Notes under the pieces: generated by a model
The model's input: only the letters and a program-made list of their open reading frames with translations
Told to the model about the DNA's origin: nothing
Databases searched by the model: none
DNA from: Coemansia sp. RSA 1804
Taxonomy: Eukaryota > Kickxellomycota > Kickxellomycetes > Kickxellales > Kickxellaceae
Length of the DNA: 44,282 nt
Assembly: GCA_027578815.1 (NCBI GenBank)
Contig: JANBTH010000054.1
Coordinates: 1 to 44,282, forward strand
Direction of reading: 5' to 3'
Position numbers and translations under genes: made by a program
Shown: piece by piece, positions 26,938 to 36,438 of the stretch
Layout of the letters: each line of letters opens with the position of its first letter
Position numbering within the stretch: the stretch's first letter is position 1

Positions 26938-28053
26938 GATATAAATAAAAATGAAGGCAAGAATGTCGTCGAAGAAAAAAAAAACAGAGACTCGCTCACT
27001 CGCTCACTGCGTTTTACGGCAATTTATTCAATTTTCAGGGTCGGTGCGTTTTCTCTTCATTTCTTGGCATCACAGTGGTGGTCAGGGTGCTAAAAAGGAC
27101 TAGGGCGACATCTGGATAAAACAACACATTATATAATCAAAGCTACCTTGCGGCAATGCATTGGAGAGCTAGACAGCGGAAAAGCGTATGCGTTTATGTC
27201 AGCTTGTTTTCGTGACAACCGCCATGATGCGGTAGATGCTTAAAGTAGCATGGTATTGAGTGTTGTTTGCATTACAGCACACGCAAAAGGATGCCCTCGC
27301 TTGTTTTTTGCCCCGATGACACAAAATATATATATTGTTATATCGAAAGTAGATCAGAGGACACATTTGGCTGGGAAATCGCAATGAAATCTAATCAGGA
27401 ATGTAAAATGGTAAACAGGAAAAAAGGATCATGAATTTAGCGTTCTCAAAAAGGATAAAGTGCTCTTCAAAAAAGTGCTAACCCAGCACCCAAAGCAAGC
27501 AGGGCTTGGTGGATATTACAGCAAAGATCGCAGAAACGACTCTTGCCTTCCTTCTCTCTACACTTTCCATTAAAACACTTGTGCTTAATTGCTCTCATTC
27601 TGAGTTAAATCGTGCGTTAAGACCTCGCCTTCTAAAAGCCGTTCTGGTACGTTTAGTGTGGGTTGGGACACCATTTTTGCGGACGCATCCATCGTTTATT
27701 TCTTATCGGCGAATCCGTATCCAGGCACACGACGATGGATGCGACACGATGTGGGAGCCATGGATGTGCGGGATGAAAGCAGATTGGAGATGTCCTGGCT
27801 AGAACCGGATGCGTTTCTCTATTTATGACCACCCTTCTCATTGAGGATGAACAGCGGACGCATTTGCTGTGAACCTTGATGCCTGAATTTTTGAATTCGA
27901 ATGCGCTAGTGGACAGTTTTCACAATTTGCGTTGAAATTATGGCTTGTGATGCCGGATTGACGCTAGCCAAACGCTGTTCCACCCTGCTTTTGCTTTACA
28001 AGCTCTTGCGTGGGCTATGATAAGGGCAATACATAGTGTCTGTGTCTTTGTAC

Positions 28054-28087
<34 letters not shown>

Positions 28088-28168
28088 AAAGGAGAAATCC
28101 AAAGCGCGCCCATGTCTGCTAATGAGTCATTTGAATGCTTACTTGTTTCTCCTGTGTTATGTAGAAAA
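26938..28168. other. intergenic and probable 5' leader/intron of ribosomal P2
   Basis: This 1.2-kb gap between the divergent questin-oxidase-like and P2 genes has no protein gene I can support. A pyrimidine-rich stretch (27544-27570) followed by GTACGT at 27647 and a TGCTAAT/ATGTAG acceptor at 28117-28164 suggests a 5' UTR intron of P2. A CAA repeat lies at 28052-28089. Weak box C/D-like words (for example TTGATGCCTGA near 27876) occur inside this putative intron but do not make a convincing snoRNA. Confidence 0.4.
28052..28089 (+). repeat. CAA-repeat tract upstream of P2
   Basis: About a dozen CAA units, with one CGA interruption, lie ~80-115 nt before the P2 ATG. If retained in the mRNA it would be an unstructured CAA leader; if the predicted UTR intron is spliced it is removed. 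Confidence 0.8.
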
Positions 28169-28501
28169 ATGCGTTACATTGCTGCCTACCTTCTTCTCAA
28201 GCTCGCCAACCCCGAGGCCACTCCCTCCGCCGACGCCATCTCCAAGGTCGTCTCTGCCGGTGGTGTTGATGTCGACAGCGAGCGCATCAGCAAGCTCCTG
28301 GCCGCCCTCGAGGGCAAGGAGATTGACCAGCTGATTGCTGAGGGTTCATCCAAGCTTGCCTCCGTTCCTTCGGGTGGTGCCGTTGCCTCTGCTGGTGGTG
28401 CCGCTGCTGGCGGTGCTGCTGCCGAGGAAAAGGCCGACAAGAAGGCTGAGGAAGAGGAGGAGGAGTCCGACGACGACATGGGCTTCGGTCTCTTCGACTA
28501 A
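28169..28501 (+). CDS. RPP2: 60S acidic ribosomal protein P2
   Basis: 110 aa from ATG 28169 in a favourable AAAAATG context. It starts MRYIAAYLLLKLANPEATPS, has the stalk dimerisation core DSERISKLLAALEGKEIDQL, an Ala/Gly hinge, and the invariant acidic end SDDDMGFGLFD that recruits elongation factors and is the target of ribosome-binding toxins. Length matches P2 exactly. The frame stays open to another ATG 19 codons upstream (28112), but P2 proteins universally begin at the MRYIAAYL/MKYLAAYL position and the sequence TTATGTAG just before suggests a 3' splice site, so the upstream ATG is probably intronic. The gene sits alone on the plus strand with a strong AATAAA at 28659. Confidence 0.95.
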   Translation: MRYIAAYLLLKLANPEATPSADAISKVVSAGGVDVDSERISKLLAALEGKEIDQLIAEGSSKLASVPSGGAVASAGGAAAGGAAAEEKADKKAEEEEEESDDDMGFGLFD

Positions 28502-28658
28502 GGTGTCTTTCTTTGGTTCTGTTGCTTTTCAAACAAAACCAACTCGTCTGCATACTGCGATATTCGCTGTGCTGTAGGGATCGTTTTTTCTCACCTGTTG
28601 TTACTTTGCTTTCCGCTGGTGCGTGTGTTATCCTCTCTTGCGGTTACTGTAGTGTTGC

Positions 28659-28664
28659 AATAAA
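28659..28664 (+). terminator. AATAAA polyadenylation signal of P2
   Basis: Exact AATAAA about 158 nt after the P2 stop, preceded by a T/G-rich stretch. Confidence 0.55.
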
Positions 28665-28992
28665 AGGGCTTTCTTGATGTATCCGGTATTTGTGCTGTGC
28701 GAAAGAGGATTGAGGATATGAAGTGTGTGGCGTTTATCTCAAAAAAAAACTACAGATTGTTGTAGTCAACCCCCAAACCAGCCACATCTCTTATGTCTGC
28801 CGTTAACGGGATTCCCCTTTACAACATTATGCGCGATGCAATGGAACTTACAAGTTCATAAAATAAGGGTTATTTGTTTCTGCATCAGAGAATCTCACAC
28901 AGAGTGCCAAATGTCTTTAACTTTGCAGACGTTAGCAAATAAACCATGCTTCGTGTTTGGCTGGCCAATCATTCCTTTCTAGGCATTTTATA

Positions 28993-29033
28993 AAAGGTGG
29001 GCAATATTCGAAAAAAAGTTCTTTCCCACCTTT
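28993..29033. repeat. 9-bp inverted repeat AAAGGTGGG/CCCACCTTT
   Basis: Arms 28993-29001 and 29025-29033 are exact reverse complements with a 23-nt spacer. The left arm overlaps a TATAAAAG. It lies ~190-230 nt upstream of the SPX-RING ATG and may be a paired regulator site. Confidence 0.6.
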
Positions 29034-29120
29034 CTTTCTTCAACCTTTTATTCTTGTGTTATCTGCACTAATATAATTTTTGTATTTCTATAATTACATG
29101 CCGCACCAGGCCGAGGCTGC

Positions 29121-29130
29121 TATATAAATA
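29121..29130 (+). promoter_or_regulatory. TATA box of the SPX-RING gene
   Basis: TATATAAATA lies 92 nt before the ATG at 29222, with a plausible start site ~30 nt downstream. This is the clearest core promoter in the window. Confidence 0.55.
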
Positions 29131-29221
29131 CCCAGCCATCCATACTTTACATGCTTGCTGTTTCCGTCGATCAGATATTTACTGCTCTGTCGGCTGAACA
29201 CGATTGCGCACTTTTCAGACA

Positions 29222-31112
29222 ATGAAGTTTGGTAAAACAATTGAGACAAACGCAAAAGAACTCCCTGAAGAATGGCAGCCCTATATTATCCAGTACAAGC
29301 TGCTAAAAAAGAACATTAAAAAGATTGTTGTGGAGCTGGACACCGCCTTCAAGACGCTAAACCTGACATTGCCTGATAGCACCAGCGAAGACGCGACAAG
29401 CAGCAATGATGATAAAGAGGCTGGAAAGGCCACAGACACCAAAGCCATACCACCGGAATTGCAGCCCGGAGAGTCATACAGCACCGCTGTTATTAGCTCA
29501 GAGGTTGATAATAGTGGCGGCGGTGAGTCAGACGAAACGGCTCAAAAAGCCCCACTAGCGTCATTTCCAGAGGGAATCGAATACAGCATTGAAAGTAGGT
29601 ATTTGTAGTTGACAAACAATTGATAAGCATATTGCAATGTCTTTTATTTTGTGATGTCTTCATCTGGCACGATTACACACATGATGGCCGCCTTGTCCAT
29701 ATTTTTTCTCTCCTCGTTCTTGTATCATTGTCGCATCTTACTTGTGAAATGACAGATGAAGAAGAGTGGGTCAATATTATTGCAAGGCCTTGTTACCAGT
29801 GTATTTTAACTCAAAATTGTATCTGTACTGGTTTTAAAACACATCGTGGTCTTTGTTTTGCATCAAACATATAGAAGACAAGCAGGGCATTGTACACCCA
29901 ATGATAACCGTCAAGATACGCAGACCAGTCTCCAACCAACATTTTCAGCTTGCGGAGTTCCCCGTTGTTTCTTCAGATACAGACCAAAACACCGCAGTAA
30001 ATAATCTAGATGGGTTAGGCAAGGAAAATGATGACAAGGAGACGACTGAAAAAGAACCCGGCTGCACATCAATACCACTATCGCACTTAACTGATGCCGC
30101 CGCTATTAATAATATACTTTTACCACTGGCTAAGGGCGACACTTCTACAGAACCGACATTGCCGAATGATAATGAAGACATCCAAATGGTGCCAAAACCG
30201 ATGGAAAACACCGAGGAAACACAAGTCGTTGTTGTACGTCTTGAAACCGACCAGCTGTTTTTTGACCAGCTGATAAACTACATTAATCGCATGCAGAGCT
30301 TTGAGCAAAAATACACCAAACAGTACAAGTCCAATGTCGTGTCACTGGGCAGCGATTTAACTACGGTGACATCCCCTTTTAAACACGATTTTGAGATCTG
30401 GCGCGAAATTTTCCGGCTGTACATCGATGCTGACGTCTGGGATCACTCGGATGGCGATTTCCGGCCAGCCAACCCGGCGAGAGAGTGCCAGAATCGATTT
30501 GCAAAGTTTACAAAGCACATTGAAAAGATTGGTTTGACGCCGAAATTCCGTGACCCACACTCGGCAAGGATTCTGATGAGCTTTTACAAGCTTAACATTG
30601 AGCTTTGCTATCTACGGCTCCTGCAGGAAATGAACGAGCTTGCAACACGGAAAATAATTAAAAAGCACGACAAGCGCACGCATCTGATTGCAAAAACACA
30701 GTTTCCGCAGATTGTAAACATTGACGCTACCTCGCTGACCAAGGCGCTAATCTACACAGTTTACAATGACCTCGTTGGTGTCGTGCCGCAAATAAACGAC
30801 TACCTCTGTCCCATGTGTCTCAACATCGCCTGGCGGCCACTGCGGCTGGACTGTGGCCATGTATTTTGTTCGCGCTGCGTTGTGAAAGCCTCGCGGCGAC
30901 GTATCTTTGACTGCCCTCTATGTCGATCCAAGAGAGCCGTATACAATGCCAGCGTGACAAACATCGACACTGCGCTGTTGAACTTTCTCAAACTGTACTT
31001 TCCCAAGGAGATCAAGGAAAAGCAGCGTGAAATACAACAGGAGATTAGCGAGGAAGAGTCGCTGGCCATCATGCAGGCGTACAGGCATGAGCGCTCGTGC
31101 ACAATAATGTGA
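29222..31112 (+). CDS. SPX-RING E3 ubiquitin ligase-like protein with C-terminal CaaX motif
   Basis: Exons 29222-29594 and 29875-31112, joined across a 280-nt intron (donor GTAGGT, acceptor ATATAG), give 536 aa; the phase is consistent only with this donor. The N terminus MKFGKTIETNAKELPEEWQP, then YKLLKKNIKK (25-34), is the first SPX helix pair. A long acidic/Ser-rich insertion (~45-245) separates it from the second SPX segment (DQLINYINRMQSFEQKYTKQ). The third segment ends RKIIKKHDKRT (~384). The Lys residues of the first and third segments match the inositol-pyrophosphate-binding surface of SPX domains. A complete C3HC4 RING lies at 436-474: C436/C439, C451/H453, C456/C459, C471/C474. The protein ends SCTIM, a CaaX-type box that would be prenylated. 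The architecture matches plant NLA and fungal SPX-RING proteins, ubiquitin ligases of phosphate homeostasis. A membrane anchor of this kind is not something I know from NLA. Confidence 0.88.
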
Positions 31113-31422
31113 GTTTGCTAATAGGGTTTGCTATTTTTAAATAAGAGACACAACAGATCCATTCACGGCATGTCATGGATCGATTTGATCAGGGGTTCTG
31201 ATTCTTAGTAATATGAATCAACAGCATTTGGTTGTGCTGTTTATTGATCGTGATTAAAATAAAAATTCTAGTTATGGCTGTTGATTGCAGCTTTTCGTTC
31301 ATGCTGCAAAAAAAAAGGATGACAAAAAAGATAAAGTGGGTTTGCTTTCTCCTTTGCACTTTGACTTTTTATTTCTCTATTTATTTAAAGTAGACATCAT
31401 ATACCCATCGATACAACACAGT
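31113..31422. other. intergenic, SPX-RING 3' end and PPR leader
   Basis: 310 nt between two plus-strand genes, including AATAAA at 31258-31263 (polyadenylation-like). The frame of the next gene is open through part of it but without an upstream ATG. Confidence 0.5.
31258..31263 (+). terminator. AATAAA polyadenylation-like signal of the SPX-RING gene
   Basis: Exact AATAAA about 145 nt after the SPX-RING stop in an AT-rich stretch. Confidence 0.4.
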
Positions 31423-34296
31423 ATGACGATGCTTCGTGCGGTGGGTTGCCGTGTTTCCCAGCGCCCCTTTGGCTCAAGGGCAGCATTTAGTTACCTTTCA
31501 ACACGGATCGCCGCTTCACTACCTGCGGTACAGACAGTGCAGACAGCACTTTTTCGGCGGAATTTTGCAACCAGTAGTAGCTATAGAGGGCGTCCTAGAC
31601 AGTTTGAAGACCATCTGCGGTACCCACGAGCTAGATCGAAGATGCCACCACGTCCAGAGACATTGGCCACTGAAAACCTCATAAAAGCCACAAACAATAT
31701 TGGCGAAGAAGAAACAAGTGCTATTGAAAAGATTAAAGTCACCGACGAAGAGGTTGGCAAGATCTTTGACTCTATCATGAGCACTGAGAAACGAAAAGAG
31801 CGAGATGAGCAGTCACTGCGTCACAAGAGCCGGGCAGAATACTTGGAGATGGTCCGAGTGTCCAAAGAGAAGAGACGCTTGTCGGCGGCACTAGGAAAAG
31901 ACAAAAAGGAACCCAAGCAAAATAAAGACAAGGATGAGAAACCATCCACTGACAGAGAGAAATCCGGACGTCAGCCGATATCGGAGAAGACAATGGAAAA
32001 GCTTATGTACATGGATACGCGGACGATTCGCGAGATGGAGGAGGCAAAACTCGCCGTTCTTGCCTCTGCCGATCAGTTTAGTGTTAAGGAGCTGCAAAAC
32101 AAGGTAAAAATGACAAACACGTTGTCTTCTTCGATTATGCCTAAAAAGCGCGTGCAGCCTTTCGATGAGGTGGAATCAGTAATCAATTCTGATGCTGCTT
32201 ACGCCGATTTAGCAGTGCCAGAGTTGAAAACCGCAGAGTTCAATCATGCCATATTTGCCAACACCCTTGCTGGGCGCCTAGAGGAGGCTGTACAGGCGTA
32301 CGAGCTGATGAGCGAAGCGAATGTGAAACCCGACCAGACGACCTTTGCCAATCTAACAATGGCCTATGCAAAGGCTGGAGACCTAGAAACGGCCATATCA
32401 ATGTTTAAAAAGCTTGAGGAGGAAGGTCTGGAGCCGACAATGTATTCGTACGGAACGCTGATCCACGCGTACAGGGAGTTCAACCGCATTGACGATGCAT
32501 TTAGAGTGTACGAAACCATGAAGAAGCGCGAGATATGGCCAAACACGCCCATCTACAACAGTCTGATTGTAGCATGTCTAAAGATTGGCGATTTCAAGCG
32601 CGCTTGGGGAGTGTTCGAGCATTTGAGGTACGCGATCTCCGAGCCTGAGACAGTTTCATTTTCGATCATGATCAACGCATGCGCTAAAAACGGCGAGGTC
32701 GAAAAGGCAATAAACCTCTTTGAAGAGATGATCTCGAAACACATGGCGCTTTCGGATGTTACCTTTAACTCGCTGATCCACGCCTGTGCAGTGCGTCCAG
32801 ACTACTTTGACGAGTGCTTCCGCTTGCTGCATATGATGGAGACGCACGGGTTTGAGCCGGACTTTTACACATACAACACAATCATCTACGCTTGCGCGCG
32901 CAAAAGGAAGCTTGGACTGGCTAGGGATATCTTCAAGGATATGCTCAAAAAGTCGATGGATCCCAAGTACCAGGAGCTGGTCAAGGTCGACTCGATAACG
33001 ATTGCAAATATGATGTGGGCGTATGCAGGATATCAGAGAAACGTAAAGTGCTGCTCGTGGAAAATTGCCAAGAGCTACGAGAATATTGCCATGGAGGCTT
33101 TTGCGGCGGTCAACGATCGGAAGGATGGGTCGGCGTTTGCATTCGGACTAAACCAGATGATCTCAAGGGCAGAGAACAAGTACCGCACTCTGTCCAATGC
33201 ATCCAAACTCAGTGAGATTCAGTCTAGATCTCTGGAAGCTATTAACATTGCCAATGAGACCACCTCCTCCGGTGAGGGCGACAACAATGTCAATGGCAGC
33301 TATCTGGATGTGATTGACGTGATGATTCCCCAGGCTGTTCCAGAGTCGCCGAAATCCATTGGCTCCGAGGCAACAAGGCTCATGTACTTTTATCTTGACT
33401 ACTTGAAAGGCGATGTGACATCGCAGTTGCTCAATGCGTATCTGTCAGCGACCATCAACAACGGCCGCTACTATGATGCGTGGTACATTTACCTAGGCGC
33501 CTTCAAAAAGTACGGCGTGGCAAGGGACGGATGGACGTTCCAGAGGATCATTCGGTTGTGTGAGCGTACGCGCGATGTGCCCAGCGCATGGCGTGTCTGG
33601 GATGAGTACAAGGCATGGCGGGCCGATGTCGAGCGCGCGCTCAACACTCCTGGTTGGGAGAAGCTTAAAACGCCAAAAACGAGAGTTTATGCACGAGATG
33701 TGGATGAGTTCAACCAGGCCATCGAGCTGGACAAGGAACCGCAGTCGCCAAACACAGCCACACAGGGCATGCTGAATCTTGCCGAGAGCCTGGTCTTCCC
33801 TGGAGAAAGTGCGATTCCGACCAATGTTGCCGGGGGTTCTCTTGCCGTGCTGCCAGCCGACCGCGAGACCGCACGCAGACGCATAGGCTGCGACATGAAG
33901 ACCGAGCATGCCATGTACATCGAGATGATCACCCTTTTGGGAAGCAACCGCGACATCAAATCTGCAATCCGCCTTATCCGCGAGGAGAAGACCGAGATAC
34001 TGGAACATGCACACGCCCCGACCATGGAAGACGTTCTTAGTCTCTACCAGAATGCGATAGCCTCTGGCAACAAGGATGCGGGGCTTGATATCCGCGGGTT
34101 ATGCATGCAGAAGCCCGCACATCCGGCTCGTCGAGCACTGAATCGCAAATGGGGAACTTCGTTCGGCTGGGACCGGAGTGATACGCAGCACAAGGCGATG
34201 AGCCGTCGATTCCCTGAGGAGTTTCGGCGACATGTCGGCCCATTCAAGGATGGGGAGTATGTGAGGTTGAAAAGGCTTGTTGATGACCTTAATTAG
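31423..34296 (+). CDS. mitochondrial pentatricopeptide-repeat (PPR) protein
   Basis: 957 aa, intronless, ATG 31423 (MTM; the second ATG is two codons later). Residues 1-55 are rich in Arg, Ser and Ala without acids and contain ALFRRNFATSSSYRG, a strong mitochondrial presequence. Residues 140-230 are Lys/Glu-rich. PPR motifs run from ~270 to ~530: NHAIFANTLAGRLEEAVQAY, FANLTMAYAKAGDLETAISM, SYGTLIHAYREFNRIDDAFR, YNSLIVACLKIGDFKRAWGV, FSIMINACAKNGEVEKAINL, FNSLIHACAVRPDYFDECFR, YNTIIYACARKRKLGLARDI. A less regular helical region and a conserved-looking C-terminal end (WGTSFGWDRSDTQHKAMSRR) follow. PPR tracts bind RNA in a sequence-specific way. In fungi such proteins (Pet309/Cya-5, Ccm1/Dmr1 and others) stabilise or help translate mitochondrial transcripts. 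The presence of MSS51 nearby makes a Pet309/Cya-5 role attractive, but the orthology is not decided from sequence alone. Confidence 0.9.
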   Translation: MTMLRAVGCRVSQRPFGSRAAFSYLSTRIAASLPAVQTVQTALFRRNFATSSSYRGRPRQFEDHLRYPRARSKMPPRPETLATENLIKATNNIGEEETSAIEKIKVTDEEVGKIFDSIMSTEKRKERDEQSLRHKSRAEYLEMVRVSKEKRRLSAALGKDKKEPKQNKDKDEKPSTDREKSGRQPISEKTMEKLMYMDTRTIREMEEAKLAVLASADQFSVKELQNKVKMTNTLSSSIMPKKRVQPFDEVESVINSDAAYADLAVPELKTAEFNHAIFANTLAGRLEEAVQAYELMSEANVKPDQTTFANLTMAYAKAGDLETAISMFKKLEEEGLEPTMYSYGTLIHAYREFNRIDDAFRVYETMKKREIWPNTPIYNSLIVACLKIGDFKRAWGVFEHLRYAISEPETVSFSIMINACAKNGEVEKAINLFEEMISKHMALSDVTFNSLIHACAVRPDYFDECFRLLHMMETHGFEPDFYTYNTIIYACARKRKLGLARDIFKDMLKKSMDPKYQELVKVDSITIANMMWAYAGYQRNVKCCSWKIAKSYENIAMEAFAAVNDRKDGSAFAFGLNQMISRAENKYRTLSNASKLSEIQSRSLEAINIANETTSSGEGDNNVNGSYLDVIDVMIPQAVPESPKSIGSEATRLMYFYLDYLKGDVTSQLLNAYLSATINNGRYYDAWYIYLGAFKKYGVARDGWTFQRIIRLCERTRDVPSAWRVWDEYKAWRADVERALNTPGWEKLKTPKTRVYARDVDEFNQAIELDKEPQSPNTATQGMLNLAESLVFPGESAIPTNVAGGSLAVLPADRETARRRIGCDMKTEHAMYIEMITLLGSNRDIKSAIRLIREEKTEILEHAHAPTMEDVLSLYQNAIASGNKDAGLDIRGLCMQKPAHPARRALNRKWGTSFGWDRSDTQHKAMSRRFPEEFRRHVGPFKDGEYVRLKRLVDDLN

Positions 34297-34536
34297 CCAG
34301 TCAGCCAGTAAAGATGGAGCAATGAGTCGCCGATGCGTGCGAAAGCGAACAACAAACTTTCTTTCAAACTTTGCCGATAGAAAAACACTATCTCTCTGGT
34401 CTTTTACCAGAATAGCAGGAGCAATATGTTGTTATTTCTGCTTTTCTTTGTTAGAGCGACCAAAATATATTTAGATAAACACATTCGCGAATAGCACATC
34501 TTCTGGTGCTTGACTGCTATTATCTACGCTAGCGGT

Positions 34537-35847
34537 CTAGCAAAAAAAGGTGTGGATAAGGCAGCTGACAGCGGAAACTGCAGTGACGCCGATTGCAAGG
34601 CGCAAACCAGCGCCAGCCGTGTTGTCGCTTGATATGACGCCCGCCAAAAACGATGGCTCGGCCGCGGCAACTATGCCGGCCACAAGGGCAGTGTAGCACG
34701 AGGCCACCAACCATCCTGCAACGCCGTTGAACTCCATTACAGCCAAAAGAACCGAGGCCAGCGAGAGTACGCCCAAATTAGCGCTGGTAGTTGCAAGTGC
34801 ATCCACACCTGCACCAACACCACCTTGCTCCAGAGACTGCGGCCCGTGGTTACCACTGCTTCTCTTTCGATCGCCTTCCGTAGCAGTACGTTGGTTATGT
34901 CTGGCACTTCTGCAGCAGTTTCTAGCCATCGTATACAGCGAAATGAGGACAAGGATGGGGATATAGCATCCGGAGAGCCTCAGCCTTGACGACAGGTGTG
35001 ACTTTGCCATACTCGCAAGCATTTCGGTGTGGATGTCGAGCTTCTTTCTGATCTGGTCGTTGGCAATCTGGGATGCACGGCCCAGATCGTGGATGTAATG
35101 CGAGAACGACTGGTCTCTGGTCCCCTCAAACACCGCCTCCGGCCATGAAGGCGAGCCGCCATCGTTCAGCGACCCAACCATGTTTCCAAGCTTCTCGAGC
35201 CCAGACTTTAGCTCTGCATTCAGATGGCTGCTTGCGCCACGAGTTGTCGAAATAAAGCTCCAAATCTTTCTTGAGATCTTACCGAACATTCCGTGGAGAT
35301 AGCCGCTGCCGTACTGGGCGTTTCTATCCACCACATGCTCTGCCTCATTAGCTACTCTTCTTCCTTCGGCGTCAACCTTGCTGTATGCACTCTGGCCCTT
35401 TTGCTTCATCGTATTGCCCGCTTGCTGCACATTCTCCTTGGCTTGCTTTGTAAGATGGGCAGCATCGTGCTGTGCCTTTCTTCCATAATGCTCGGCTTTG
35501 CGCTGCGCCCTGTTGCCGGCATGTTTGACATTCTCCTTCACCTCGTTTCCAAACTGCGCAGCATTGTCCGTGACATACTCGCCCGCCATGTAGGCCTTTT
35601 TCTGGGCTTCATCAAGTGCGCTGTAAGTATCATCTATTTTTGGAGCAAAGAGCCCCGAGGCACCGCTTGTAAGAGCATCCCACCAATGGTACGAGTGCTC
35701 TGGTTCTGCTCCAAACTCGATTGTAATCTGGCTGTCTGTCGCCGGGATAAGCTCACCCATCGCTGGTCGGACAAACATCTGAAGAATAAATGCGCCAACA
35801 GCGGTAGCCAGAAGCACACCCAGCGGCAATGGTGGTAGGTTTCTCAT
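34537..35847 (-). CDS. membrane protein with tandem 11-residue (LEA/apolipoprotein-like) repeats
   Basis: 436 aa, intronless, ATG 35847-35845. Residues 8-26 are a hydrophobic N-terminal segment (LPLGVLLATAVGAFILQMFV), a signal anchor or signal peptide. Residues 85-172 are at least eight consecutive 11-residue units with the same hydrophobic/charged register, such as AAQFGNEVKEN, VKHAGNRAQRK, AEHYGRKAQHD and AAHLTKQAKEN. Such 3/11-helix arrays occur in group 3 LEA proteins, perilipins, apolipoproteins and alpha-synuclein, and bind membrane or lipid-droplet surfaces. A helix around 180-215 and a TM-like segment (SGCYIPILVLISLYTMA, ~295-311) follow, then a polar Arg/Ser-rich loop and three or four further hydrophobic stretches from ~345 to the end. 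I recognise no named family. A lipid-contact or stress role is inference. It is a divergent neighbour of PET127. Confidence 0.75.
   Translation of the reverse strand: MRNLPPLPLGVLLATAVGAFILQMFVRPAMGELIPATDSQITIEFGAEPEHSYHWWDALTSGASGLFAPKIDDTYSALDEAQKKAYMAGEYVTDNAAQFGNEVKENVKHAGNRAQRKAEHYGRKAQHDAAHLTKQAKENVQQAGNTMKQKGQSAYSKVDAEGRRVANEAEHVVDRNAQYGSGYLHGMFGKISRKIWSFISTTRGASSHLNAELKSGLEKLGNMVGSLNDGGSPSWPEAVFEGTRDQSFSHYIHDLGRASQIANDQIRKKLDIHTEMLASMAKSHLSSRLRLSGCYIPILVLISLYTMARNCCRSARHNQRTATEGDRKRSSGNHGPQSLEQGGVGAGVDALATTSANLGVLSLASVLLAVMEFNGVAGWLVASCYTALVAGIVAAAEPSFLAGVISSDNTAGAGLRLAIGVTAVSAVSCLIHTFFC
35332..35595 (-). repeat. coding array of eight 33-bp (11-codon) degenerate repeats
   Basis: The protein-level register is preserved over 88 residues without a single insertion or deletion, while the DNA units are diverged. 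Flanking residues 74-84 and 173-183 fit the register loosely, so the array could be nine or ten units. Confidence 0.8.
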
Positions 35848-36438
35848 TGTGGATGCGAGTTGTTTAATCTGCGTATAGAAACTAGAAAAGTTTATAATTT
35901 AGCTCTTTTTCCGGAAGCTGAAGAAAACAAAAAGAACATCTAATTCTGCTGAAAATGTTCTTCGTGTATGTCCACCATAACTTTATATATGATTTTATAC
36001 GCTGTGTAGCATTTGTCATACATTACCAAAGTCGCATATATAACGTCAGAACTGGCGTGCATAACGACGGCTTTATTGCCATATTTATCCATTGTCTGCT
36101 TGAACAGCTAATGCGCATAATAGTTCGCAAACAAGACACTGCTCTGGATGGCGTCACACAGACATGCTAGAATCCACACAAGCTTTGGCTTATGCGTTTG
36201 TCTTGACGTTTCGTTTTCACGACAGAAGCAATGACATCAAAAACACCTTTGATTTAATTTCAGCGCCAGATAATTCATTATGATTTGGAATGGAATAAAA
36301 TGGCTGATTGGAAATTATGATTTAGAAAAGTTCAATGCTTTTGATAAACGGTTATTTTTTTAACAAACAGCTGCTTTTCTTGTTCACTCTATATTCTCCT
36401 ACTTTAGTCAATTTCACACACGTAAAAATACAGACAGA
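35848..36438. other. divergent promoter, 11-mer repeat protein gene and PET127
   Basis: 590 nt, AT-rich, serving both divergent genes. No RNA gene or conserved open frame was recognised. Confidence 0.55.

Larger units (their letters stand above)
28502..29221. other. intergenic, P2 3' end and SPX-RING promoter
   Basis: 720 nt. The P2 polyadenylation signal is at 28659-28664. A TATAAAAG at 28989-28996 overlaps the left arm of a 9-bp inverted repeat, and a better-placed TATATAAATA lies at 29121-29130. No coding gene was recognised. Confidence 0.55.

Noticed and set aside
27830..27890. Box C/D snoRNA in the putative P2 leader intron
   Set aside because: Box C is imperfect (ATGACC, TTGATGC) and no terminal stem was visible.
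28112..28168. ATG at 28112 as start of P2
   Set aside because: P2 proteins begin at MRYIAAYL/MKYLAAYL; the ATGTAG just before this point suggests an intron end.
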